Positions 29,511-37,682 of a stretch of 39,986 nucleotides of DNA are shown in pieces. The position numbers and the translations under genes were made by a program. Each line of letters opens with the position of its first letter. Position 1 is the first letter of the stretch. A model generated the notes under the pieces. It saw only the letters and a program-made list of their open reading frames with translations, searched no databases and had not been told where the DNA came from. This DNA comes from a virus, in IMG/VR virus record IMGVR_UViG_3300045993_001142, positions 1 through 39,986 of that record; one strand, written 5' to 3'.

Positions 29511-30956
29511 ATGGCAACCACCCTCGCCCAGCTCCTGCCCTCGCCCACCAAGGAGGCGCTGCGCGCCGAGCTGCTGGCGCAGCTCCAGGGCGTGGGCTTC
29601 ACCTCGCTGACGGGCTACTCCACCGGCACCGTCGGCCTCACCGGCGCCGCTGACGCGGCCTACGACATCCGCGTCCTCATCATCGCCTCTGGCATCCTGG
29701 GCATCGCCACCTTCCAGGTGTCCCTCGACGGCGGGGTGACGTACTCCGGCACCATCACCGTCCCGGGGGGCGGCAGCTACGCCCTCTCCGCCATCATCTC
29801 CACCTCGACGCTGTCCCTGGCCTTCGGGGCTGGCAGTACCACCTCGGGCAGCGCCTTCACGGCCGGCGACGTCTACCGCATCCAAACGCGCGTCCCGACG
29901 CTGCCGGCCACCTCCTGGCAGACGGGCAGCGTCCCCCTCACTCTCATCGAGAATGACGCGGCCGTCCTCGAGGACCTCTACGCCCTGGTGGGCAAGGTGG
30001 CCTCGGGTGGCCTGCTGGCGACGGCCGGGGGGCCTTGGCTGGACTTGCTGGCCACCAACGTCTACCAGCTGACGCGGAACCAGGCGGTGGCCACCCAGGG
30101 CGTGGTGAAGCTGACGGACGCGGGCGCCGCGGGGCCCTTCACCATCACCGCCGGGCAGCTCTGGTTTGCCGCCTCCAACGGCCTCCGCTTCACCAACACC
30201 ACCGGCGGCACCCTGCCCCTCTCCGGCACCCTGACGCTGACGGTGAAGGCGGAGGCCCCCGCTGCGGCCTACAACGTCGGCAACGGCGCCATCACCACCA
30301 TGGTGACGACGCTGCCGGGCGTCACCGTCAACAACCCCAACCCCGGCAGCGGCAGCTGGATTACCATCTCCGGCGCCGACCAGGAGGCCGACGCCGCCCT
30401 CGTCAGCCGATGCAAGGCGAAGTGGCCCACCATCGGCATCGGCGCGACGTCGGCGGCCTACGACTACTGGGCGCGCACCGCCGACGTCTCGGTGACGCGG
30501 ACGCAGGTTGCGGCCTCGGGCACGGTGGCCGGCACCGTCAACGTCTACCTGGCCGGGGCCTCGGGGCCGGTGACGGGAGGCGCTGTCACCAACGTCGTCA
30601 ACTACCTCGCCTCGCGCACGCCGCTGGGCGTCCTCGTCAACGTGGCCAGCTGCACGGCCGCGCCGGTGACGGTGACGGCCACGGTGTACGTCGCCTCCGC
30701 CTACCTCGCCGCAGCCACCGCCCAGTGCGCCACCAACCTCGCGGCCCTCTTCAACGGCGGCACCAACTCCATCGGCGAGGTGCTGCCGGGCATCCCCCTG
30801 GGCCCCTCCACCGTCTACCTCTCGGCCATCATCGAGCAGCTCCAGCTTCCGACGGGCGTGCGCAACGTCGTCATCTCCGGGCCCGGCGCCGATGTGGCGC
30901 TGACGACTGCGCAGGTGGCGACGCTGACGCAGGCCCTCACCTTCGTGGGAGTGTAG
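29511..30956 (+). CDS. Baseplate J-like (Mu gp47) protein (481 aa)
   Basis: The C-terminal half carries J-family signatures: VVKLTDAGAAGPFTI...TAGQLWFAASNGLRFTNTTGGTLPLSG, SGADQEADAALVSRCKAKW, then VYLAGASGPVTGGAVTNVVNYLASRTPLGVLVNV. The first 150 residues contain an extra beta domain (FQVSLDGGVTYSGTITVPGGGSYALSA) like that of the sheath insertion. It forms the baseplate wedge with the next gpI-like protein. Confidence 0.85.
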   Translation: MATTLAQLLPSPTKEALRAELLAQLQGVGFTSLTGYSTGTVGLTGAADAAYDIRVLIIASGILGIATFQVSLDGGVTYSGTITVPGGGSYALSAIISTSTLSLAFGAGSTTSGSAFTAGDVYRIQTRVPTLPATSWQTGSVPLTLIENDAAVLEDLYALVGKVASGGLLATAGGPWLDLLATNVYQLTRNQAVATQGVVKLTDAGAAGPFTITAGQLWFAASNGLRFTNTTGGTLPLSGTLTLTVKAEAPAAAYNVGNGAITTMVTTLPGVTVNNPNPGSGSWITISGADQEADAALVSRCKAKWPTIGIGATSAAYDYWARTADVSVTRTQVAASGTVAGTVNVYLAGASGPVTGGAVTNVVNYLASRTPLGVLVNVASCTAAPVTVTATVYVASAYLAAATAQCATNLAALFNGGTNSIGEVLPGIPLGPSTVYLSAIIEQLQLPTGVRNVVISGPGADVALTTAQVATLTQALTFVGV

Positions 30957-30958
30957 CC

Positions 30959-32491
30959 ATGTCCCTTCCCCGCCTCGCCCTCGCCCTCCTCGCCCTGGCG
31001 CTGCTGGCCGCGCCGTCGCCGATGCCCTCGCCGCCGCCGGACGCGACGCCGACGACGCGGGGCCTGGTGTCCACCGGGGCGCAGAAATTCGGGGGCCTGA
31101 AGACGTTCGACGGGGGCATCCAGGCCGACATCCGGCCGGGCTCGTACTTCAATGGCGTCCCGCTGTGCAGCGCCACGCCAGCCGAGGGCGCGGTGCTGAC
31201 GTACTCGGGTGGCCAGTGGTGCTGGACGGCGTACGTGGCGCCCACCTACACGTGGGCGGCGTTTGAATTCGCGCCGGGGTTGCAGGCCGATGGCGGTGGC
31301 GGGACGGCGGGCCTCGGACTTGGGCCCGACGGCGGCGTGGGAGTCGCGTGCGCGTGCCTGCCGACGGTGTACGGCCTGACGACGGACGGTGGAGTCACGA
31401 CGAAGACGGCGCTGACGTTCACCCGCGCCAGCACCGCCACCTGCACCAAGGGCAACACCACGGCCTCCATCGCCAACGGCGACCTCGTCACCTGCGCCGC
31501 CGCCCAGCCGCGCGTCATGCCGGGCGGCGACGGGACGGGCGGGTTGGGGCTGTTGGTGGAGTCGAGCCGGGTGAATTCGCTGCTGCAAAGCCAGGCGCTG
31601 GACAACGCGGCGTGGCCCACGGCGCAGACTGCCGCCCCCGGCCTCCCCACCGTCACCGCCGACTTCGCCGTGGCGCCCGACGGCACCACCACCGCCGAGA
31701 GGTTCCAGTTTCCCGCCACCTCGGCGGTGCAGGCGTCGTACACCAGCCAACTGTCCTGCCCAGGCGGCGCCGTACCGGCCACCGGCAGCGTGTACCTCAA
31801 GGGCAACGGCACCTCGGGTACGGTGGATGTCTGCGCGGGGAGTATTGCGGTGTGCTCGTCGTGCACCTACGTCGCCGCCTCGTGGAGTCGATGCACCATC
31901 ACCACGGGCGCCAACGCCGGAATCAATACCTACTACATCGGAAACTTCTCGGCCTTCAACGGCGGCATCGCGCGCGCTGCCAACGATGTACTGCTGTGGG
32001 GCGCGCAGTGCGAGGCTGGCGCCTACGCCACCAGCTACATCCCCACGACGACGGTGGCGGTGACGCGGGCGGCGGAAACGGCGAGCTTCGCTGGCATCGC
32101 GCTTGGAACGTCGGGCTTCTCGATGGCCGTGTCCACCACGTCCACCGTTGCATCCTTCCCTTTCGCGTCGTCCGGGCTGCTGGATTACGGCGCTGGTGAG
32201 TGGCAGATGACGCGGAACCCTAGCGACCCACGGCTGACTCGCGCCGGGATTGGTGGCACGGCGTCCGGGGTGTCTGCGGCGTCCCCGGCTAGGTATGCGT
32301 GCGTGCGGGATTCGGTTGGCCTCACGTCCTACTGCTGCGCGAATGGCGCGTGCAACGCCCCGGCTGCTCAGGCCGGAGCGCAGACGGGGTCCGGTGTGCT
32401 TGCGCTCGGCGTCCCTCTCGGCTCCCAGCCGTATCCCGAGGGCGTACTGAAGCAAGTCTGCGTAGACCCCAGCCAGTCTCGAAGTCGGTGA
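30959..32491 (+). CDS. Signal-peptide-bearing fibre-like protein (510 aa)
   Basis: N-terminus MSLPRLALALLALALLAAPS is a strong signal peptide, unusual for a tail protein. The body is Gly/Thr/Ala-rich and beta-type; LLVESSRVNSLLQSQALDNAAW and GAQCEAGAYATSYIPTTTVAVTRAAE resemble carbohydrate-binding segments of tail fibres. About 14 cysteines occur. From ~32080 onward codons are less GC-biased. It lies between J-like and I-like baseplate genes, which normally adjoin. Secretion, or a lipid-free surface role, is inferred; a plain fibre whose N-terminus merely looks like a signal is the alternative. Confidence 0.65.
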   Translation: MSLPRLALALLALALLAAPSPMPSPPPDATPTTRGLVSTGAQKFGGLKTFDGGIQADIRPGSYFNGVPLCSATPAEGAVLTYSGGQWCWTAYVAPTYTWAAFEFAPGLQADGGGGTAGLGLGPDGGVGVACACLPTVYGLTTDGGVTTKTALTFTRASTATCTKGNTTASIANGDLVTCAAAQPRVMPGGDGTGGLGLLVESSRVNSLLQSQALDNAAWPTAQTAAPGLPTVTADFAVAPDGTTTAERFQFPATSAVQASYTSQLSCPGGAVPATGSVYLKGNGTSGTVDVCAGSIAVCSSCTYVAASWSRCTITTGANAGINTYYIGNFSAFNGGIARAANDVLLWGAQCEAGAYATSYIPTTTVAVTRAAETASFAGIALGTSGFSMAVSTTSTVASFPFASSGLLDYGAGEWQMTRNPSDPRLTRAGIGGTASGVSAASPARYACVRDSVGLTSYCCANGACNAPAAQAGAQTGSGVLALGVPLGSQPYPEGVLKQVCVDPSQSRSR

Positions 32492-32503
32492 AAGGACGCC
32501 ACC

Positions 32504-33103
32504 ATGCGTAGAACCCTCGTCACCCTCGTCTCCGTCGCTGGCCTCTCGTATTCCGTCTACCTCGTCGTCGGCGGCACCGTGCAGGACCAGACCAACTTCC
32601 TCGTGGACGCGGGCGCCAGCGTCACGCACGCCGCCACCTGCCCGGTGCGCCTCTCCGACTGGGGCCTCGCGCAGGGCCGCCTCGCCTACGGCGATGGCCT
32701 CAAGCGGAACGTCCGCATCAAGTTCCCCGCGTGGGTACGGCTCCAGGCCGACGGCGGGTACGACGTGCAGTTGCCGCCGATGGAGCAGGAGCTGGCGGGG
32801 CGGGCCTTTGAGGTGGTGTCCTGGGCCGACTGCACGCTGTCCAACGCGCCCGCTGACATCGCCTCGGTGACGGCGCTCCTGGGGCAGGCCCTCCCGGTGA
32901 CGCCCGTGGCCGTCGTGCCGACGTGGGTGCGGCCCCGCTTCGATGCCGGGTTGCCGTGCCTGCGCCGGGGTGCGGACGGGGGCGGCTTCTCGTTTGGAGA
33001 TTTGAACGTCTTCCCGAGGGCGGAAGCGGTGAACGACACCACCTGCGAATTCGTCGGGAGTGGAGTCATCATGGCCGGGGACTCCCCGGACGTGGACCTC
33101 TGA
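32504..33103 (+). CDS. Exported-looking protein of unknown function (199 aa)
   Basis: ATG preceded by AAAGGA 9 nt upstream. MRRTLVTLVSVAGLSYSVYLVVGGTV has two arginines and a hydrophobic core, a signal peptide or N-terminal anchor. Four cysteines in the rest (ATCPVRLSDWGL, ADCTLSN, LPCLRRG, TTCEFVG) fit an oxidising compartment. No family was recognised. It follows another exported-looking gene and precedes the I-like baseplate gene. Confidence 0.6.
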   Translation: MRRTLVTLVSVAGLSYSVYLVVGGTVQDQTNFLVDAGASVTHAATCPVRLSDWGLAQGRLAYGDGLKRNVRIKFPAWVRLQADGGYDVQLPPMEQELAGRAFEVVSWADCTLSNAPADIASVTALLGQALPVTPVAVVPTWVRPRFDAGLPCLRRGADGGGFSFGDLNVFPRAEAVNDTTCEFVGSGVIMAGDSPDVDL

Positions 33104-34321
33104 ATGTCCTCCCCCGTCGCCTGGGCACTGTACGGCTCCACCGGGGCGCCCCTCACCGGCGCCACGCCGGCCTTCGTCGACTACTGCACCCGCGCGGGCG
33201 TGGCGCGCACCCCACCCACCATCCTTGAGTTGGGCGGCGGCCTCTACGGATTCGCCCCCACCGACGCCGACGAGTCCACCGGCGTCTGCTACCTCATCGA
33301 CAACGGGGCCGCCGCCTCCCCGCGCCGCGTCTCCGGGGCCGTCACCACCGCCGCCCTGCCCTTCACCGCCTGGCACCTGGAGGACGGTGCCGGGGCGCTG
33401 TGGGCCGGGGCCGCGCCTACCGTCGCCACCTACCGCAGCCTGGCCGGGGCCCTCGCCTCGCCCGGCGTGGTGGCGGCGACGGCGTACCTCGTCTCGGTGA
33501 CGCCGACGGGCGCCGATGCCGCGGTGGGGGTGACTTTCCGGGCGGACTCCGCGGCAGGGGCGTGGCCGGCCAACGTCACCGACGTGCTGGTGGCGGCGGC
33601 GGGCGGCTCCGTCATCTACTCGCCGGTGGTGCACCCCTCGCAGCCGTCGACGTACCAGGCGGCGCTGCAGCGGTCGGGCGCGGCGGTGACGTGGAAGGAC
33701 TACCAGACGGACATCGCCCCGCCCTGGCTGCAGGCCGGCAGCGGGTGGGCCTGGCTGCGGGCCCTGGGCGACATGAAGGACGAGCTCGAGCTCCGGGTGA
33801 AGGACGCGACGAAGGCCCGCTTCCCCCTCCTGGCGCCCGTGGATGCCCTCGCCGTGCTAGCGGATGAGAGGGGCCTGCCGCAGGGCGGCTACGAGTCCGT
33901 CGCTGAATGGAGCGCCCGCCTGCAGGCCGCGTGGGCCTCGTGGGCCACGGCAGGCACTCTCGAGGCCGTCGTCGCAGAGCTGGCGCGGACGGGCATCGGC
34001 TCAAGGTTCGCCATCATCACTCCGACCAGGTGGTGGCTCTACGACATGGTGGGCGTAACGGTGACGGTGGTCAGCAGCTCTCTGGGCATGTGGAATTCAG
34101 CGGTCCTCGTCCATGAGGCGATTTCCCTGTCGCCGGACAAGCTGCTGAAGTTGGCCTCCATCTGGCGCCAGTGGGCTCCGGCCCACGAGCGCCTGGAGTC
34201 CATCAGCTATGGCAGCAGCCGCATCTGGGGCCCCTCTGGCCTACTCGGCGGCACCACCTGGTCGTGGGGCGCAGGCACCTGGACTACCACCGAAGTCACC
34301 TGGCTCAACCCGTCTCCCTGA
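33104..34321 (+). CDS. Tail protein I/DUF2313-like baseplate protein with N-terminal beta domain (405 aa)
   Basis: The N-terminal ~190 residues are beta-rich, perhaps an attachment domain (STGVCYLIDNGAAASPRRVSGAV). The central part is I-like: DIAPPWLQAGSGWAWLRALGDMKDELELRVKDATKARFPLLAPVDALAVLADERGLPQG, typical of the protein that completes the wedge and holds the fibre. The C-terminus (GTTWSWGAGTWTTTEVTWLNP) is Trp/Thr-rich. The ATG follows the preceding stop directly. Confidence 0.72.
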   Translation: MSSPVAWALYGSTGAPLTGATPAFVDYCTRAGVARTPPTILELGGGLYGFAPTDADESTGVCYLIDNGAAASPRRVSGAVTTAALPFTAWHLEDGAGALWAGAAPTVATYRSLAGALASPGVVAATAYLVSVTPTGADAAVGVTFRADSAAGAWPANVTDVLVAAAGGSVIYSPVVHPSQPSTYQAALQRSGAAVTWKDYQTDIAPPWLQAGSGWAWLRALGDMKDELELRVKDATKARFPLLAPVDALAVLADERGLPQGGYESVAEWSARLQAAWASWATAGTLEAVVAELARTGIGSRFAIITPTRWWLYDMVGVTVTVVSSSLGMWNSAVLVHEAISLSPDKLLKLASIWRQWAPAHERLESISYGSSRIWGPSGLLGGTTWSWGAGTWTTTEVTWLNPSP

Positions 34322-34330
34322 AGGCTCCCC

Positions 34331-35305
34331 ATGTCCAGCCCGTACACCGGCAACCCCGCAACCCCCGTGGCGCTGACGGCGCCCACCATCACCTGTCCCT
34401 CCGACGGCGACGCAGCAAATGCGGCGTCGGTGAATACGGCGCTTCAGAAGCTGGCCGACGAGGTGGCCTTTTCCAAGACGAAGGGCGCCCTGGCCCTCGG
34501 CGTCAACAACGCCTCCAGCGGCGTGGCGGCGGGGCTCCAGGGAAGCGGCGGCTCAGCCGGCACCGGCGCTTCCGGGAGCGGCGCCGGCGTCATGGGTACG
34601 GGCGGAGGCCTCGGCAGCGGCGTCTACGGGGTGGGCGGTGCGACTGCTGGCGCCTCAGGCGTGCAGGGACAGGGGACGGGGGCGGGCGTCGGCGTGTACG
34701 GGACGGGCGGATCCACCGGCCATGGCGTCAGCGGCATCAGCGGCGGCCTGGGCGGGGCGGGGGTGTCTGGCCTCGGGTCGGGCCTCAACTCGGACGGCGT
34801 TCGGGGCCAGGGCGGCGGCAGTGGCGCAGGCGTGCTTGCCGTCAGCGGTGGGACGGGGCCCGGCCTGCGCGCCACGCCCGGCTTCAGCGGAGTCAACAAC
34901 GTCACCATCGACGTGACCGACGGCGCCCTTCGGTTCACCAACGCCTCCCCCAACCCGGCATCAACCGCAGCCCTGGCCGCCAATGTCCTCTGCGCGGCCA
35001 ACATCGTGAAGGCATGGGGGCGCATCTCCACGGTTCCAGCTGTCGTAGTCAACGCAGGGGCGACGGCCTTCAACGTTGCGTCCGTGGCCGCCGTAGGCAC
35101 CAACATCCGAGTCACCTTCGCGCAGCCCATGGCCGGCGCCATGTCCTACGTCGTCCTGCTGACCGGCATCAGCAACGCCGTATGGAACTACAGCACGCTG
35201 AGCGCGTCGTACTTTGAGGTCAGCGCCGTGACCCTTGCCGGCGCCGCCATCGACTTGTCCACCACCGGCACCGGCTTCAGCTTCGTCGTCCTCGGCTTCC
35301 AGTAG
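34331..35305 (+). CDS. Glycine-rich tail fibre (324 aa)
   Basis: From ~residue 60 to 185 the sequence repeats G-V-x-G-x-G-type units (GVMGTGGGLGSGVYGVGG, GVGVYGTGGSTGHGVSG), like glycine-rich fibre stalks that form polyglycine-helix or beta structures. The C-terminal 110 residues have the alternating pattern of a beta-sandwich receptor tip (VTFAQPMAGAMSYVVLLTG). Position after the I-like gene is usual for the tail fibre. A 48-bp gap follows. Confidence 0.75.
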   Translation: MSSPYTGNPATPVALTAPTITCPSDGDAANAASVNTALQKLADEVAFSKTKGALALGVNNASSGVAAGLQGSGGSAGTGASGSGAGVMGTGGGLGSGVYGVGGATAGASGVQGQGTGAGVGVYGTGGSTGHGVSGISGGLGGAGVSGLGSGLNSDGVRGQGGGSGAGVLAVSGGTGPGLRATPGFSGVNNVTIDVTDGALRFTNASPNPASTAALAANVLCAANIVKAWGRISTVPAVVVNAGATAFNVASVAAVGTNIRVTFAQPMAGAMSYVVLLTGISNAVWNYSTLSASYFEVSAVTLAGAAIDLSTTGTGFSFVVLGFQ

Positions 35306-35353
35306 GCCTGACCCCTACCCCGTCCACCTGGTTACCCTCCCAATACCCTGCCC

Positions 35354-35671
35354 GTGCCAGACACCAAGTCCATGTGCGACGCCTGCCCCCGCCTCGAGGC
35401 CATCGAGGTGGACCTCCAGGAGCTGAAGTCCTGGAAGGAGAGGCAGGACGCGGCCCTCCGGGAGCTGCGCAGCGAGTACGGCCGCCACGGGGTGGAGCTG
35501 GCCAACCTCCGCATCGCCGTCGACAGGCACTCCGACATCCTCACCACCCTCGACGGGCGCGTCCTCACCGTCCAGCGCCAGCAGGCGCGCACCCTGGAGG
35601 AGGTGGGGCACCTCAAGGGCCTCGTGGAGCAGGCGCTGGAGCTGCTGCGCGGTGGCCGCGGCCGTGAATGA
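35354..35671 (+). CDS. Coiled-coil protein (105 aa)
   Basis: GTG start at 35354. Long charged heptads (VDLQELKSWKERQDAALRELRSEYGRHGVELANLRIAVDRHSDILTTLDGRVLTVQRQQARTLEEVGHLKGLVEQALELL) predict an extended coiled coil; CDACP near the start is a possible metal site. Genes of this kind before phage lysis cassettes are often called haemolysin-XhlA-like or unknown. Function unproven. Confidence 0.6.
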   Translation: MPDTKSMCDACPRLEAIEVDLQELKSWKERQDAALRELRSEYGRHGVELANLRIAVDRHSDILTTLDGRVLTVQRQQARTLEEVGHLKGLVEQALELLRGGRGRE

Positions 35672-36047
35672 CGAGGCGCGGCTGCTGGTGGCCCTGGCGG
35701 CGCTGCCGGGCTTCGGCTTCATGGCCAAGTGGCTCTTCGACAGGTGGGTGGCCGCGGCCGACAAGGCCCGCGCCGAGGTGGCCTCCGTGCAGGCCGCCGC
35801 CCAGGCTGCTGCCGCGGCCCAGCTGCAGAAGGCCGCCGCCGACATCAGCGACATGAAGGGCGAGTTGAAGGGCATCGCCAAGGACTTCTCCCTCTTCCAG
35901 GGCACCGTCTCCAAGGTGGAGTCCCGGGTGGAGGGCATCAGTCGGGACTACTCCGCGCGCCTCCACTCCCTCGAGGAGCGCGCCTCGAAGCTGGAGGCCT
36001 GGGCGGAGCCACCCTTCCCCACCCCACCCCCGAAGCGGCGCCGGTAA
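35664..36047 (+). CDS. Membrane-anchored coiled-coil protein (127-131 aa)
   Basis: GTG 35664 overlaps the previous gene by 8 nt; a GTG at 35652 would add four residues. One short hydrophobic segment (LLVALAALPGFGFMAKWLFD) is followed by a coiled coil (ADKARAEVASVQAAAQAAAAAQLQKAAADISDMKGELKG...SLEERASKLEAW). An anchor plus long periplasmic coiled coil is reminiscent of an i-spanin, though order and cassette position differ from lambda. Its TAA stop is the start of motif copy 3. Confidence 0.55.
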   Translation: MNDEARLLVALAALPGFGFMAKWLFDRWVAAADKARAEVASVQAAAQAAAAAQLQKAAADISDMKGELKGIAKDFSLFQGTVSKVESRVEGISRDYSARLHSLEERASKLEAWAEPPFPTPPPKRRR

Positions 36048-36065
36048 CACCGAGAGATTCGGCGC
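36044..36065 (+). promoter_or_regulatory. Three-copy intergenic motif, copy 3 (before lysis cassette)
   Basis: GTAACACCGAGAGATTCGGC followed by GC; two differences from copies 1 and 2 (T to A in the loop, A to G near the end), with the CCGA/TCGG arms kept. It starts at the stop of the coiled-coil gene. As in copy 2, an ATG follows exactly 50 nt after the first base, within GCGTCATGGC, though here that ATG is not in the lysin frame. Confidence 0.7.
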
Positions 36066-36104
36066 AGCCTGACGGGGCCCCGGAGGGCGCGTCATGGCTG
36101 CCAC

Positions 36105-36635
36105 GTGCTGGACTGGCTGCCGGTTGACCCATGGCTGTCGTGCACGGCGCCGCTGACGTCGGGCACCGCTGCGCGCAGCCCCGGCCTGCTGGACACCCTC
36201 ATCGGCCAGTTCCAGGTGGCGACGCACCCCCGGTACCAGCCTCGGGACGTCGGCAGCGGCCGCACCACCTTCTGCAACGTTTTCCTCTCCGACGCGACGA
36301 AGGCCCTGGGGTGCGGCATCCCCCACGTCGACCTCACCGCCGCCGGGTGGGGCGAGCTGGACGCCAACGCCTGCATCCGCTGGCTGGCCAGCGTGGGCCA
36401 GCGCCACGGCTGGCAGCCCCTGCTTCGCGGGGGCGTCCTCGGCGCGGCCGACGCCGGCCGGGTGGTGGTGGCCACCTACCTGGCCCCGGGGGCCATCGGC
36501 CACGTCGCCCTGGTGGTGCCCAGCTACGGCACCCACGACATCCTCATCACCCAGGCCGGCGCCCGGTGCTTCGAGCGAGAGCCGCTCGAGCACGGCTTCG
36601 GCGGCCTGCCCGTCGCCTTCTTCTTCCACCAGTAG
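36105..36635 (+). CDS. Cys/His peptidoglycan hydrolase, endolysin (176 aa)
   Basis: TFCNVFLSDATKALG carries a likely catalytic C57 and GHVALVVPS the likely catalytic H133, the layout of CHAP/NlpC-P60-type peptidases or amidases. HVDLTAAGWGELDANACIRWLASVGQRHGW between them fits endolysins of this class. GTG start at 36105. GGAGGG (36082-36087) is better spaced for an out-of-frame ATG at 36094, which opens a 20-codon ORF across the start. A holin gene follows, confirming a lysis cassette. No signal peptide, so holin dependence is expected. Confidence 0.75.
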   Translation: MLDWLPVDPWLSCTAPLTSGTAARSPGLLDTLIGQFQVATHPRYQPRDVGSGRTTFCNVFLSDATKALGCGIPHVDLTAAGWGELDANACIRWLASVGQRHGWQPLLRGGVLGAADAGRVVVATYLAPGAIGHVALVVPSYGTHDILITQAGARCFEREPLEHGFGGLPVAFFFHQ

Positions 36636-36643
36636 GAGTCACC

Positions 36644-37030
36644 ATGCCCGACAGCCCCATCCCTCCCCAGGCCCGCGTCGCCATCGGCGGCCTCGGCCTC
36701 GCCCTGGCGGCCGGCAGCGTCGCCGTCCCCGCCCCGTGGGGCGTCCCGGTGGCGGCGCTGGGCGCCCTCGCCGCGGCCCTCGCCGGCTTCTCCGCCCCCT
36801 CGCCTGCGGTGGTGGAAGGGAAGCCGCTGCTGCAGGGCGGCGCCCTGGCGGCCGCCGGCAGCGCGGCCCTCGTCCTGCAGATGTCCTGGGCCGTCATCCC
36901 GGCCGGCTGGCCGCAGTCGGTGGCCCTGGCCGCCCTCACGCTGCTCTGCTGGGCCACGGGGAAGGTGCTGCCCCAGGTGAAGGGGCCCTCGGCGCCGGCG
37001 CCCGGCCCGACGCCTCCGGTGGCGCCGTGA
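36644..37030 (+). CDS. Holin candidate (128 aa)
   Basis: Three to four hydrophobic segments (about residues 12-28, 33-49, 64-85, 92-108: GLGLALAAGSVAV, VPVAALGALAAALAGF, ALAAAGSAALVLQMSWAVIPAG, VALAALTLLCWATG) with short loops and a Pro-rich C-terminus. GGAG 6 nt before the ATG. It directly follows the lysin, the usual holin position, and would permeabilise the inner membrane. Confidence 0.65.
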   Translation: MPDSPIPPQARVAIGGLGLALAAGSVAVPAPWGVPVAALGALAAALAGFSAPSPAVVEGKPLLQGGALAAAGSAALVLQMSWAVIPAGWPQSVALAALTLLCWATGKVLPQVKGPSAPAPGPTPPVAP

Positions 37031-37428
37031 CGATGCTCGGGAGAGGCCTCGACCTGGTGCGCGAGAAGGGCCTGGACGTGGTCATCGGCTTCGTCCTGGC
37101 GGCGGCCCTCGTCCTCGGCTTCCTCCTCCTCGAGGGCTGCGCCACCACCAGGGCCCAGGCAGTGGCTGGCGCCGGGCAGGGCATCGCCCTGGCCGGGGCC
37201 CTGTACGACACCACCAACCGGCAGGCCGTCGCCGGGTGCGTCGCCCACACCCTCCCCACCGACTTCTGCGGCGAGTGGGCCCGCTTCGAGGCCGCCTACG
37301 TCCCGGCCTTCAACGCTGCGGCCGACGCCTGGAAGGCGGGCGCGGAGCCGTCGCCTGATTGGGTGGCGCTGGTGCAGGCCCTGGTGGACTTCGCCGGTCG
37401 TTTGGCCGCCTACGCGGGAGGCAAGTGA
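37027..37428 (+). CDS. Lipoprotein-like lysis-cassette protein (133 aa)
   Basis: GTG start in a GTGA overlap. A hydrophobic segment (VVIGFVLAAALVLGFLLLEG, about 18-37) ends at C38 in LLEGCATT, a weak lipobox. A basic N-terminus (GRGLDLVREKG) fits a type II signal. The rest (AQAVAGAGQGIALAGALYD...) is helical. An o-spanin-like role is possible, but it is longer than usual and has no Pro-rich middle. Confidence 0.55.
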   Translation: MTMLGRGLDLVREKGLDVVIGFVLAAALVLGFLLLEGCATTRAQAVAGAGQGIALAGALYDTTNRQAVAGCVAHTLPTDFCGEWARFEAAYVPAFNAAADAWKAGAEPSPDWVALVQALVDFAGRLAAYAGGK

Positions 37429-37667
37429 TGCCGCCCATCACCTTCGAGTCCGTCCTCGGCATCATCAACCTGGCGGTGCCTGTCGCCGTGGAGCTGGGCA
37501 AGGGCATCGTCGAGTTGGTGGCGTGGATCCGCAGCCTCGGGGCCAGCCCGGAGCAGGAGGCGGCCCTCATCACCGTGGCAGATCAAAAGATGGAGGCGGC
37601 CCGGGCGCGCGTGAATACCTCGCCCCGGCTGGACCCCGCCAACCCGCATCAGGTCCTGAACCCGTAG
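37428..37667 (+). CDS. Small lysis-region protein (79 aa)
   Basis: ATG in a TGATG overlap. A mildly hydrophobic N-terminal helix (SVLGIINLAVPVAVELGKGIVELVAWI) and a charged tail (ASPEQEAALITVADQKMEAARARV). Unknown; such proteins often follow holins in phages of high-GC hosts and could be accessory holin or membrane-bound. Confidence 0.5.
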   Translation: MPPITFESVLGIINLAVPVAVELGKGIVELVAWIRSLGASPEQEAALITVADQKMEAARARVNTSPRLDPANPHQVLNP

Positions 37668-37682
37668 CACTCCGAGGCACCC

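Noticed and set aside
30815-33634. 939-codon open frame on the minus strand
   Set aside because: Antisense to the signal-peptide fibre gene and its neighbours, Arg/Gly/Ala/His-rich without a domain; a composition shadow.
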